The notes: a model not told the origin generated them from the letters alone. Positions 1-5,399 are shown, counted from the stretch's first letter. The stretch is DNA of 5,399 nt from Candidatus Rhabdochlamydia sp. (GCA_030044075.1 JASHWM010000118.1:1-5399), one strand, 5' to 3'. A program made the numbers and translations.

Positions 1-164
1 TTGCGGAGGTTGTTTGGATCTTGTCTTTTGTTAGACTTAATGTATGCCCACAATTTTTTTGTAACTTCAGTACGTGGCATTGGACCTCTTCCAACGATAG
101 CTGCGAGTTCTTCGCTGATTTTCATTGGTTGCATGAATTTTGATTTCTTTGGGTCTTTTGCCAT
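1..164 (-). CDS. SWIB/MDM2-domain protein (5' part; 3' end outside window)
   Basis: The minus strand from the ATG at 164-162 encodes 54 residues before the left edge, starting MAKDPKKSKFMQP. The stretch MKISEELAAIVGRGPMPRTE (residues 14-33) followed by KKLWAYIK and QDPNN is the first half of a SWIB domain, the fold of SWI/SNF-complex B subunits and MDM2. Stand-alone bacterial SWIB proteins are typically about 85-90 residues, so roughly the last 30 are missing. An AAAGGAG ribosome binding site 9 nt upstream fixes the start. Chlamydiae encode such small SWIB proteins and also carry a SWIB domain on topoisomerase I. A role in chromatin or developmental-cycle transcription is suspected in the family but not shown by this sequence. 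The gene is divergent from the UGP3-like/prfB operon. Family call is strong, function uncertain. Confidence 0.93.
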   Translation of the reverse strand, partial: MAKDPKKSKFMQPMKISEELAAIVGRGPMPRTEVTKKLWAYIKSNKRQDPNNLR

Positions 165-173
165 GTTCTTTTT

Positions 174-180
174 CTCCTTT
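174..180 (-). promoter_or_regulatory. Ribosome binding site of the SWIB gene
   Basis: Read on the minus strand, 180-174 is AAAGGAG, a near-perfect Shine-Dalgarno sequence. It lies 9 nt before the ATG at 164-162. It decides the SWIB start, and it begins only 2 nt after the end of the hairpin at 183-203. Confidence 0.85.
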
Positions 181-182
181 AG

Positions 183-203
183 GTGCGAAACTTATCTTCG
201 CAC
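183..203 (-). promoter_or_regulatory. Hairpin/dyad directly upstream of the SWIB ribosome binding site
   Basis: Perfect 7-bp inverted repeat: GTGCGAA at 203-197 and TTCGCAC at 189-183 on the minus strand, with a 7-nt loop. The lower arm ends 2 nt before AAAGGAG. As RNA it could hold or expose the ribosome binding site of the SWIB message; as DNA it could be an operator. It is not the CIRCE element (TTAGCACTC-N9-GAGTGCTAA). There is no U-run after it in either direction, so it is not an intrinsic terminator. The dyad is directly visible; the role is inferred. Confidence 0.45.
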
Positions 204-223
204 ATCGCTTATTGAATTTAGAC

Positions 224-252
224 AGACAATCGAGGTTGTCTTGCTTCCTCGA
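224..252 (-). promoter_or_regulatory. Two overlapping, mutually exclusive stem-loops in the SWIB leader region
   Basis: Two 6-bp inverted repeats interlock. One is TCGAGG (252-247) with CCTCGA (235-230). The other is AGACAA (241-236) with TTGTCT (229-224). Each hairpin occupies part of the other's loop, so both can form together only as a very tight pseudoknot with zero-length connectors, which is sterically unlikely. Downstream of the TATAAT at 279-284 they would lie in the SWIB 5' leader. An alternating fold or overlapping protein-binding dyads are possible. The repeats are short and chance is not excluded. Confidence 0.25.
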
Positions 253-283
253 ATGACATCTTGTATCTTTCCAGTGATATTAT
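253..283 (+). promoter_or_regulatory. Weak candidate promoter for the UGP3-like/prfB operon
   Basis: On the plus strand ATGACA (253-258, five of six matches to TTGACA) is followed after 19 nt by TATTAT (278-283, five of six to TATAAT). The spacing is longer than the usual 17 nt, and the -10 overlaps the opposite-strand TATAAT almost exactly. If real, it would make the two divergent promoters compete for one AT-rich element. TAAAAT at 309-314 is an alternative -10 lacking a -35. Confidence 0.22.
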
Positions 284-284
284 A
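279..284 (-). promoter_or_regulatory. Candidate -10 box (TATAAT) for the SWIB gene
   Basis: Minus-strand 284-279 is an exact TATAAT, in the context TTTTTGACTATAATATC. No convincing -35 hexamer lies 16-18 nt upstream. TTTACA at 312-307 is a good match but is 22 nt away. An A/T-tract (T8) sits between them. Transcription from here would give a leader of about 105-110 nt containing the hairpins at 224-252 and 183-203. Major-sigma promoters in chlamydiae often have poor -35 elements, so this remains plausible but unproven. Confidence 0.4.
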
Positions 285-374
285 GTCAAAAAAAATCGTT
301 GTGCTTTGTAAAATATCACGTGCTATGGCACATTTTATGCATCTTTGAATTTTTCTAAGAGAGTTTTTTTTTGC

Positions 375-2477
375 ATGAGCGAAATTTTTAAAAAAGAGAT
401 TAGGAGGCTTCAAACAATTGCGGCCCATCTTGGATCGGCCCAGTCCCTCCAAGAGAAAATCGAAGTCCTTAACAGTGAAGAAAATGTGCAAAAATTTTTA
501 GAAAAAAAAAGCTTTATCAGAACGATGCTCGCAGGTCTTTCCCCGGAATGCGAACTGATCATTAAATCTGTCATTGCAATCGGACAGGACCACGTTTTTA
601 AGGATGAAGAAGCTGATTCTGCTGCAAGGGTGCGGATGTTGATCGAACATCTTCTTCCTGTCGAAAGTTTTTATCAGGAGATCGGAGGGCTTGTAGGATA
701 TCAGCTCACGATGCTGGAGCAGCTGGTGAAAGAGCCTGCTTCGGTGGAAGAAAAATATGCATCTCCTCACCCGATCGACATTTCCCATGTCAATAGCGGT
801 GTTCGGGAATTGGTCTACAGGGGGATTGAGAGGATGGCTGAGCTTGCTGAAATTTATGCGGTGGGCGGAGCAGCAGACCGGCTCCACCTTGAAGATGGAA
901 GCGGGAAGGTGTTGCCCGCAGCAAGCCTGGTCTTTCACAAAAAAACTTTGCTTGGGTGGCTGGTCGATGATCTTTCCGCAAGGGAATACCTCTATTACAA
1001 AATATTTCATCAGCAACTGATTACTCCCTTAGCTCTTATGACGTCTTTAGAAAAGGGCAATCATGGCGAGATCCTTAAGATCCTGGAGGAAAATAATTGG
1101 TTTTTGCGCGGAAAGGAGAATTATCGATTGTTTTGCCAGCCCGTGGTCCCTACGATCGACAAAGAGGGAAAGTGGTGCACCAAAGGTGCCATGAACCTTT
1201 TGCTCAGGCCTGGAGGACACGGCGTGATATGGAAGCTCGCGGAAGAAGAAGGCGTGATGAAGTGGTTTTCCAGCCAAGGAAGGAACAAGGCCTTGGTCAG
1301 ACAGATCAATAACCCGGTCGCAGGCGTTGACTACGGCCTTCTGGCCTTCACAGGTTACGGGCTTGCAAATGACAAGAAGTTTGGCTTTGCTTCGTGCGAC
1401 CATAGGCGCGGTTCTGCCGAGGGGATGGACATCGTCATTCAAAAAACAGATGGGAAGGGCCATCACTATGTTGTGACGAACGTGGAATACTGTGACGAGA
1501 AGAGGTATAAAAAAATTGAGGAAGACCTTGGGTTTGATAAGCTCTATGCAAACACCAATATTTTGTTTGCAGACCTTTCTGCTGTTTTGAAAGCATTGCA
1601 AAAGTGCTTTATTCCAGGGATGATCATGAATATGAAACCTTGCATGTTTGAAAGCGAAGCAGGAGAAAAAAAAGAGCAAATGATCGGAAGGCTTGAGTCG
1701 ACCATGCAGAATATCGCAGATTATCTGGGAGACACTTTTCAGGGCCTGCTATCAAAACAAGAGCTGACAAAACTATCCACTTTCATCACGTTCAACCGAA
1801 GAGAAAAGACGATCTCAACGATAAAAAAGCCTTACGTGAAGGGTGCCCCTCTTGCTGAAACACCGGAAGGGTGTATGCAAGACCTTTTGAATAATGCCTC
1901 TGAGCTCCTTGCGGAGTATTGCCATGTAAAAGCGCCAAGCGCAATGTTCTTCTATCACCCTTCGCTTGGTCCAATTTATGAGGTCATCGGACAAAAGATC
2001 AGAGGAGGAAGCATTGCAAGCGGAAGTTATCTGGATCTAGAGATCGCAGAACTTGATATGCAGGGCCTGGAGCTTGACGGAGCGCTTCTCATTACGGCGG
2101 CGGACCCTATGGGAAAAGTTGGCGTGGACGGAGTGCGGACTTATTCAGAAAATTCAGGAAAATGCTCTTTGAAGAATGTGCGCGTTCGCAATCTCGGTGT
2201 TGATGCTGCGCAGACAAAGTCCATTTGGAAAAAATCTCTTCTTCATAAAGAAGCATGTGAAATTGTGATCAAGGGGAATGGTGAGTTTTATGCGGAAGAT
2301 GTCCTTTTAGAGGGCGGCATGCGCATCGATGTCGAAGACGGCTTCAAAGTGACTGCTTTTGAGAAGGATGGCAAAATCCATTTCAAACAAGAAAAAATCA
2401 TATCCCCCTCTTGGTATTGGGAATATCGCGCAGGCCAAGACGGGAAAATTGTTTTACAGAAAAAGGAGTTATCATGA
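375..2477 (+). CDS. UGP3-type UTP-glucose-1-phosphate uridylyltransferase-like protein
   Basis: This 700-residue protein matches, from memory, the plastid UDP-glucose pyrophosphorylase 3 (UGP3) of plants rather than bacterial GalU. After an N-terminal helical region of about 155 residues come these motifs. A glycine-rich nucleotide-binding loop AVGGAADRL lies at 162-170, with LPAA at 180-183. RPGGHGVIWK is at 278-287, KFGFASC at 335-341, ANTNILFADL at 392-401, and GRLESTMQNIAD at 438-449. HPSLGPIYEV is at 528-537. A C-terminal, probably beta-helical, part starts at GGSI (544) and ends near SWYWEY (679-684). The expected reaction is UTP plus glucose-1-phosphate to UDP-glucose plus pyrophosphate, in the cytosol; the substrate is inferred. 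The start is the ATG at 375, with weak AAGAGAG 11 nt upstream. An in-frame TTG at 345 would add 10 residues but has no ribosome binding site. The stop overlaps the prfB start (ATGA). No signal or transit peptide is evident. Confidence 0.82.
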   Translation: MSEIFKKEIRRLQTIAAHLGSAQSLQEKIEVLNSEENVQKFLEKKSFIRTMLAGLSPECELIIKSVIAIGQDHVFKDEEADSAARVRMLIEHLLPVESFYQEIGGLVGYQLTMLEQLVKEPASVEEKYASPHPIDISHVNSGVRELVYRGIERMAELAEIYAVGGAADRLHLEDGSGKVLPAASLVFHKKTLLGWLVDDLSAREYLYYKIFHQQLITPLALMTSLEKGNHGEILKILEENNWFLRGKENYRLFCQPVVPTIDKEGKWCTKGAMNLLLRPGGHGVIWKLAEEEGVMKWFSSQGRNKALVRQINNPVAGVDYGLLAFTGYGLANDKKFGFASCDHRRGSAEGMDIVIQKTDGKGHHYVVTNVEYCDEKRYKKIEEDLGFDKLYANTNILFADLSAVLKALQKCFIPGMIMNMKPCMFESEAGEKKEQMIGRLESTMQNIADYLGDTFQGLLSKQELTKLSTFITFNRREKTISTIKKPYVKGAPLAETPEGCMQDLLNNASELLAEYCHVKAPSAMFFYHPSLGPIYEVIGQKIRGGSIASGSYLDLEIAELDMQGLELDGALLITAADPMGKVGVDGVRTYSENSGKCSLKNVRVRNLGVDAAQTKSIWKKSLLHKEACEIVIKGNGEFYAEDVLLEGGMRIDVEDGFKVTAFEKDGKIHFKQEKIISPSWYWEYRAGQDGKIVLQKKELS

Positions 2478-3569
2478 ACGAGCAAACCCAAACAAGGATC
2501 AAGGACCTTCATGAGAGGATCACCCATATGCTGAGGTATCTTTGACATCGCTGGGAAAGAATCTCAGCTTGGTGTCTTAGAGGAGCAGATGGAGGAGGCG
2601 AGCTTTTGGGATGACAGCAACAATGCCCAGAAAGTGATCGCTCAGTCCAATCTATTAAAGAACTGGGTCGTCCCTTTTCGGGAAGCAGAGGCCCGTTTTA
2701 AAACAGTGTCCAGTTTGTTAGAAGATGAGACATCAGCGGATGATCCTGCTTTTTTAGCCGATCTATTGGAAGAGCTTGGAAAAATTGAGGCGGTCATAGA
2801 AGAGCTGGAAATCCGGAAGATGCTTTCTGGAGAGCTTGATAGCAAGAACTGCTACTTGAGCATCAATGCGGGCGCAGGCGGTACAGAAGCATGCGACTGG
2901 GCCATCATGCTCTCGAGGATGTACCAGAGGTGGGTCGCAAAAAGAGGTTGGAAGCTTGAGGTGATCGACACAGTCGAAGGAGAGGTCGTCGGCATTAAGA
3001 GCATCACCTTTAAAATTACCGGCCCCTTTGCCTATGGGTATTGCAAAGCTGAAAGGGGAGTTCACCGCCTTGTCCGAATATCCCCTTTTGACAGCAATGC
3101 AAAAAGGCATACAAGTTTTGCTTCGGTTGATGTAACTCCTGAGATCGAAGACGACATCGAGATCGATATCAAGCCAGAACAATTGCGTATCGACACGTTC
3201 CGCTCTTCCGGAGCGGGCGGGCAGCATGTAAACGTGACGGATTCTGCTGTCCGCATCACCCATATCCCCTCCGGGATCATGGTGTCCTGCCAAAGCGAGC
3301 GCAGCCAGGTGAGCAACCGGGAAACTTGCATGAAACTTCTGAGAGCCAAGCTCTATCAAAAAGAAGTAGCCGAAAGAGAGAGCAAGCTCCAGGAGATGTC
3401 GGGAGAAAAAAAAGAGATTGCGTGGGGAAGCCAAATCCGTAATTATGTGTTCCAACCATACACGCTTGTTAAAGATACTCGGACAAAATATGAGACGGGG
3501 AACATCGATGCGGTTATGGATGGCGAGCTTGATGATTTCATCAATGCATATCTGAAGGAATTTGGGTAA
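2474..3569 (+). CDS. prfB: Peptide chain release factor 2 (RF2), with programmed +1 frameshift
   Basis: The gene reads as 2474-2542 joined to 2544-3569, giving 364 residues against 365 in E. coli. RF2 releases the finished peptide from the ribosome at UGA and UAA codons. The first frame starts at ATG 2474 (AAGGAG at 2463-2468) and stops at UGA after 23 codons. Skipping one T at 2543 continues [15 protein letters not shown] into the long frame. The RF2 decoding tripeptide SPF is at residues 203-205 (RF1 has PxT instead). The catalytic GGQ is at 248-250 within [10 protein letters not shown]; its glutamine is the usual target of PrmC methylation. The N-terminal coiled-coil region and domain 2 look complete. 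The start overlaps the UGP3-like stop by 4 nt, indicating translational coupling. A caller that ignores frameshifting would wrongly begin the gene at the internal ATG 2589 and lose 38 residues. Confidence 0.97.
2533..2546 (+). promoter_or_regulatory. RF2 autoregulatory +1 frameshift site
   Basis: GAGG (2533-2536), a 3-nt spacer TAT, slippery CTT (2540-2542), in-frame TGA (2543-2545) and the following C reproduce the classic RF2 cassette ending in TATCTTTGAC. GAGG acts as an internal Shine-Dalgarno that strains the ribosome while the leucine tRNA on CUU slips to UUU. When RF2 is scarce, UGA is read slowly and the +1 shift makes more RF2. The Shine-Dalgarno-like part is shorter than the AGGGGG of E. 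coli, but its spacing is identical. Confidence 0.96.
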
Positions 3570-3571
3570 TC

Positions 3572-4072
3572 ATGATTGGAAGCGCAGACTACGATATTCG
3601 GTATACTGTTGCAGAGGATGCTGCATTTTTAGACAAATGGTTGAGCATTCCTGGAATGCTCGAGCTTTTCCCGGCTTCCAATGAGAAAGAAAAAGAGATC
3701 ATGCTCAGGTTCTGGATGGGCTTTGTGCGCTTTCGCTGCAGTCTGACCGCGACATTTCAGAACAAGCCCTGTGGAATTGGGACCCTTTTCCTGATGCCCT
3801 ATCGAAAAGTTGCCCACTTGAGCATGCTCTATCTCGTCGTTGACCCGGAATTCCAACAAAAAGGGATTGGGGGTTCGCTCCTAAAAAACCTCAAGCACCT
3901 GGCAAAAAATTATTTTCGACTCGAACACCTCCAGATGGAACTGTTCGAGGGCAATGAGATGATGATCCGCCTTTTGTCCCACAATGGTTTTTCTCTTTTT
4001 ATGCGCCAGGAGGGCTTTGTAAAGGAAAACGGGATCTATAAGGCGCGTCTTTTGTATAAAGCATATTTGTAG
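3572..4072 (+). CDS. GNAT-family N-acetyltransferase (first of a tandem pair)
   Basis: This is a 166-residue cytosolic protein of single GNAT-domain size. The acetyl-CoA-binding motif A is LSMLYLVVDPEFQQKGIGG (83-101), where QQKGIGG is the Q/R-x-x-G-x-G/A loop. A strand-helix segment, LQMELFEGNEMMIRLLSHNGF (120-140), corresponds to motif B, although the usual N-x-x-A-x-x-x-Y pattern is degraded here. The acceptor substrate cannot be told from sequence. The ATG lies only 2 nt after the prfB stop, with AAGGAA 11 nt upstream. The protein is clearly related to the next gene: both share an N-terminal FL/YL-x-x-WL element, an LTA-x-F-x-N-x-PCG strand and the GIGG loop. It occupies the place of CT458 in the recalled C. 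trachomatis order. An RF2-linked substrate such as a ribosomal protein is possible but speculative. Confidence 0.85.
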   Translation: MIGSADYDIRYTVAEDAAFLDKWLSIPGMLELFPASNEKEKEIMLRFWMGFVRFRCSLTATFQNKPCGIGTLFLMPYRKVAHLSMLYLVVDPEFQQKGIGGSLLKNLKHLAKNYFRLEHLQMELFEGNEMMIRLLSHNGFSLFMRQEGFVKENGIYKARLLYKAYL

Positions 4073-4082
4073 GTGGAAATTG
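4071..4082 (+). promoter_or_regulatory. Ribosome binding site and TTG start of the second GNAT gene
   Basis: AGGTGG at 4071-4076 overlaps the TAG stop of the upstream gene (4070-4072) and is followed after 3 nt by TTG at 4080. No ATG or GTG gives a full GNAT domain, since the next ATG in frame is deep inside at residue 67. Alignment with the upstream paralog also puts the N-terminus here. A TTG start with a short spacer suggests modest, coupled translation. Confidence 0.6.
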
Positions 4083-4571
4083 AGCGTACCCATTACGACC
4101 CGGTTTACTGAAGAAGAAGACGGCGCCTATTTAAAAGAATGGCTGTTCCAGCCAAAAGTGCTGACCTATTTCCCCCTTTTTGACGAACGGGAAGTGGACG
4201 ATGCCGTCAGAAATTGGATCTATTTTGCAAAGAACAGGGCGGGCCTTACCGCGCTCTTTGAAAATGAGCCCTGCGGCATGGTCGTCATCTACCCCAATTG
4301 CTATGAGAAGCTCTCCCACCAGTCGCTCATCTCCATCATCGTCGATGAAAAGCACCGCAACAAGGGGATCGGAGGGAGGCTTATCGAGGAGATCTCTACA
4401 ATTGCTAAAAACGATTTTAACATGGAGCTCCTCCATCTCGAGGTCTATGAGGACAATCCTGCAAGAAGGCTCTATGAGAGACTGGGCTTTGAGGAATATG
4501 GGATCGATTCGGACTTTATGAAAGAAGACGGCAGGTATGTCGCAAAAATTTGCATGCAAAAATGGATATGA
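4080..4571 (+). CDS. GNAT-family N-acetyltransferase (second of a tandem pair)
   Basis: This is a 163-residue protein beginning at TTG. Motif A, LISIIVDEKHRNKGIGG (83-99), contains the classical R-N-K-G-I-G-G acetyl-CoA pyrophosphate loop. Motif B is well kept: LHLEVYEDNPARRLYERLGFEEYG (118-141), including the N-P-A-x-x-L-Y-x-x-x-G-F signature that is degraded in the first copy. The N-terminal half parallels the first copy (AYLKEWL, LTALFENEPCG). This copy therefore looks like the more canonical enzyme and the upstream one the more diverged. The acceptor substrate is unknown. The gene starts 7 nt after the upstream stop, and its own stop overlaps the candidate ATG of the SprT-like gene by 4 nt. 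Confidence 0.88.
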   Translation: MSVPITTRFTEEEDGAYLKEWLFQPKVLTYFPLFDEREVDDAVRNWIYFAKNRAGLTALFENEPCGMVVIYPNCYEKLSHQSLISIIVDEKHRNKGIGGRLIEEISTIAKNDFNMELLHLEVYEDNPARRLYERLGFEEYGIDSDFMKEDGRYVAKICMQKWI

Positions 4572-4954
4572 CAGGCGGAGAGTATTTTAATCTTTCAGAA
4601 GTCTATTCTGAGCTAAACGAGAAATATTTTGAAAGGAAGCTGCCTCTTTCTATCATGTGGTTTGGGAGCAAGACAAGGAAGGCAAGGCGAAGAAGGATCC
4701 TTGGGGCATATGATGGAAGACAGAAGTTGATCCGAATTCATAGAATCCTGGATAATCCTTCTATTCCTAGATATTTTTTTGCATATGTCGTGTTCCATGA
4801 AATGCTCCATCATGTGTTCCCTCCCAAGAAAATATTTAGGAAGGGTTGGAAAATCCACCATGAAAAATTCAAAGACGCAGAGAAGAAATTTCAGGATTAT
4901 GCGTTAGCAAAAAATTGGGAAAAAAATCACCGTAACCTCTTTTTTAATCAGTAA
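4568..4954 (+). CDS. SprT-like zinc metalloprotease, minimal form
   Basis: This is a 128-residue basic protein if started at the ATG at 4568, which overlaps the GNAT stop as ATGA. An ATG at 4562 would add 2 residues and a TTG at 4550 would add 6; none has a strong ribosome binding site. The N-terminal [19 protein letters not shown] is typical of SprT-like domains. The zincin motif H-E-M-L-H is at 77-81, with a further histidine pair in IHHEKF (97-98) that fits the third zinc ligand position of the family. There are no cysteine pairs, so the C-terminal zinc ribbon of E. coli SprT and of Spartan is absent. SprT relatives include DNA-protein-crosslink proteases, but the bacterial forms are poorly characterised; peptidase activity is inferred from the ligands only. 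A run KARRRR at 38-43 could contact nucleic acid. It lies 7 nt before yebC. Confidence 0.8.
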   Translation: MTGGEYFNLSEVYSELNEKYFERKLPLSIMWFGSKTRKARRRRILGAYDGRQKLIRIHRILDNPSIPRYFFAYVVFHEMLHHVFPPKKIFRKGWKIHHEKFKDAEKKFQDYALAKNWEKNHRNLFFNQ

Positions 4955-4961
4955 GGGTCAT

Positions 4962-5399
4962 ATGGCAGGTCATAGTAAATGGGCAAACATCAAACATCGA
5001 AAAGGTAAAGCGGATGCAGCGAAAGGGAAAGTATTTTCCCGCATCACAAAAGAAATCATCAGCGCAGTTAAACAGGGGGGCAGCGATCCCAAAACAAACG
5101 CTAAATTGCGCGTTGTCCTCCAAAAAGCAAGGATTGCGAACTTACCAAGTGATAACATTGAAAGGAACATTAAGAAAGCTTCGAGCGCCGATCAGGCCGA
5201 CTACGTCGAGATGACCTATGAGCTCTACGGCCACGGAGGTGTTGGAATTATCGCTGAAGTGATGACGGACAACAAAAATAGGATTTCTTCTGATATGCGG
5301 ATCGCGACAAATAAGAAAGGGGGAGTGATCGCAAACCCCGGAGCTGTCGCTTTTAACTTTGATCGAAAAGGGATCATTCAAGTGCCTAAAAAGGGGATC
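4962..5399 (+). CDS. yebC: YebC/PmpR/TACO1-family protein (3' end outside window)
   Basis: The first 146 residues are present of a family usually about 240-250 long. The N-terminus [20 protein letters not shown] is the family hallmark. It is followed by [16 protein letters not shown], the helical-domain segment [14 protein letters not shown] (60-73), and [22 protein letters not shown] (86-107). The start ATG has TAAGGG 4 nt upstream and lies 7 nt after the SprT-like stop. Older annotation calls these proteins transcriptional regulators (PmpR type). More recent work on YebC and mitochondrial TACO1 points to a ribosome-associated role in translating proline-rich stretches, which would fit the RF2 gene in the same operon. 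It is conserved near prfB in chlamydiae as I recall (CT457). The reading frame is intact to the window edge. Confidence 0.96.
   Translation, partial: MAGHSKWANIKHRKGKADAAKGKVFSRITKEIISAVKQGGSDPKTNAKLRVVLQKARIANLPSDNIERNIKKASSADQADYVEMTYELYGHGGVGIIAEVMTDNKNRISSDMRIATNKKGGVIANPGAVAFNFDRKGIIQVPKKGI

Noticed and set aside
183..203. Intrinsic terminator
   Set aside because: The stem is short with only moderate GC and is not followed by a U-run on either strand. On the minus strand it is followed by a ribosome binding site.
224..252. H-type pseudoknot formed by the two interlocked stems
   Set aside because: On either strand at least one required connector would be of zero length across 6 bp, which is not sterically reasonable. 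Alternative hairpins are the more likely reading.
319..331. Small inverted repeat GTGC-TATG-GCAC
   Set aside because: It has only 4 bp in the stem, which is easily expected by chance in a region of this size.
345..374. TTG at 345 as the start of the UGP3-like gene
   Set aside because: It has no ribosome binding site upstream and adds only 10 low-information residues. The ATG at 375 has AAGAGAG upstream and gives a sensible N-terminus.
498..1679. Long minus-strand open frames opposite the UGP3-like gene (498-1016, 1047-1679)
   Set aside because: They lack recognisable domains and ribosome binding sites and lie wholly opposite a gene with strong family motifs; they are codon-bias shadows.
2543..2545. 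In-frame TGA in prfB as a disabling mutation or sequencing error
   Set aside because: The surrounding GAGG-TAT-CTT-TGA-C is the conserved programmed frameshift site of RF2, so the gene is functional and not a pseudogene.
2763..3455. 230-codon minus-strand open frame opposite prfB
   Set aside because: It is antisense to the highly conserved RF2 core, with no domain signature or ribosome binding site of its own.
2589..3569. prfB starting at the internal ATG 2589
   Set aside because: The frameshift cassette at 2533-2546 and an upstream 23-codon frame with its own AAGGAG show the true start at 2474. The joined product has the RF2 family length.
4180..4521. 113-codon plus-strand open frame inside the second GNAT gene
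   Set aside because: It is an out-of-frame, serine/arginine-rich low-complexity translation that overlaps conserved GNAT motifs.

Overview
The window looks like chromosomal DNA from a member of the Chlamydiota, probably one of the amoeba- or arthropod-associated 'environmental' families (Parachlamydia/Waddlia/Simkania-like) rather than the Chlamydiaceae. The main evidence is a small stand-alone SWIB-domain protein, a gene type largely confined to chlamydiae among bacteria. It sits next to prfB, a GNAT acetyltransferase and yebC, the same set and order I recall for C. trachomatis (CT460 SWIB, CT459 prfB, CT458, CT457 yebC). The species cannot be fixed from the sequence alone. Several genes here, notably a large UGP3-type uridylyltransferase, a second GNAT and a SprT-like metalloprotease, appear to be additions relative to that recalled order.

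Layout. Positions 1-164 (minus strand) hold the 5' part of the SWIB gene, which runs off the left edge. Positions 165-374 are a divergent intergenic region with a consensus TATAAT on the minus strand, a 7-bp hairpin just upstream of the SWIB ribosome binding site, and two mutually exclusive 6-bp stems further upstream. From 375 to the right edge, six genes lie head to tail on the plus strand: UGP3-like uridylyltransferase, prfB (RF2, needing a +1 frameshift), two tandem related GNAT acetyltransferases, a SprT-like zinc metalloprotease, and the first 146 codons of yebC.

The plus-strand genes overlap by 4 nt (ATGA) or are 2-7 nt apart, and no terminator is visible between them, so they probably form one operon. 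RF2 controls its own synthesis by reading an in-frame UGA at codon 24 of its message. Because four genes follow it without a visible independent promoter, that autoregulation may also affect them through polarity.

The most notable gene is the 700-residue protein at 375-2477. It carries, over nearly its whole length, motifs I recognise from the plastid UDP-glucose pyrophosphorylase 3 (UGP3) of plants, rather than the GalU-type enzyme usual in bacteria. This is a possible instance of the plant-chlamydia gene link. I see no sign of a wholly new defence or mobile system: there is no CRISPR array, transposase, integrase, tRNA or rRNA.
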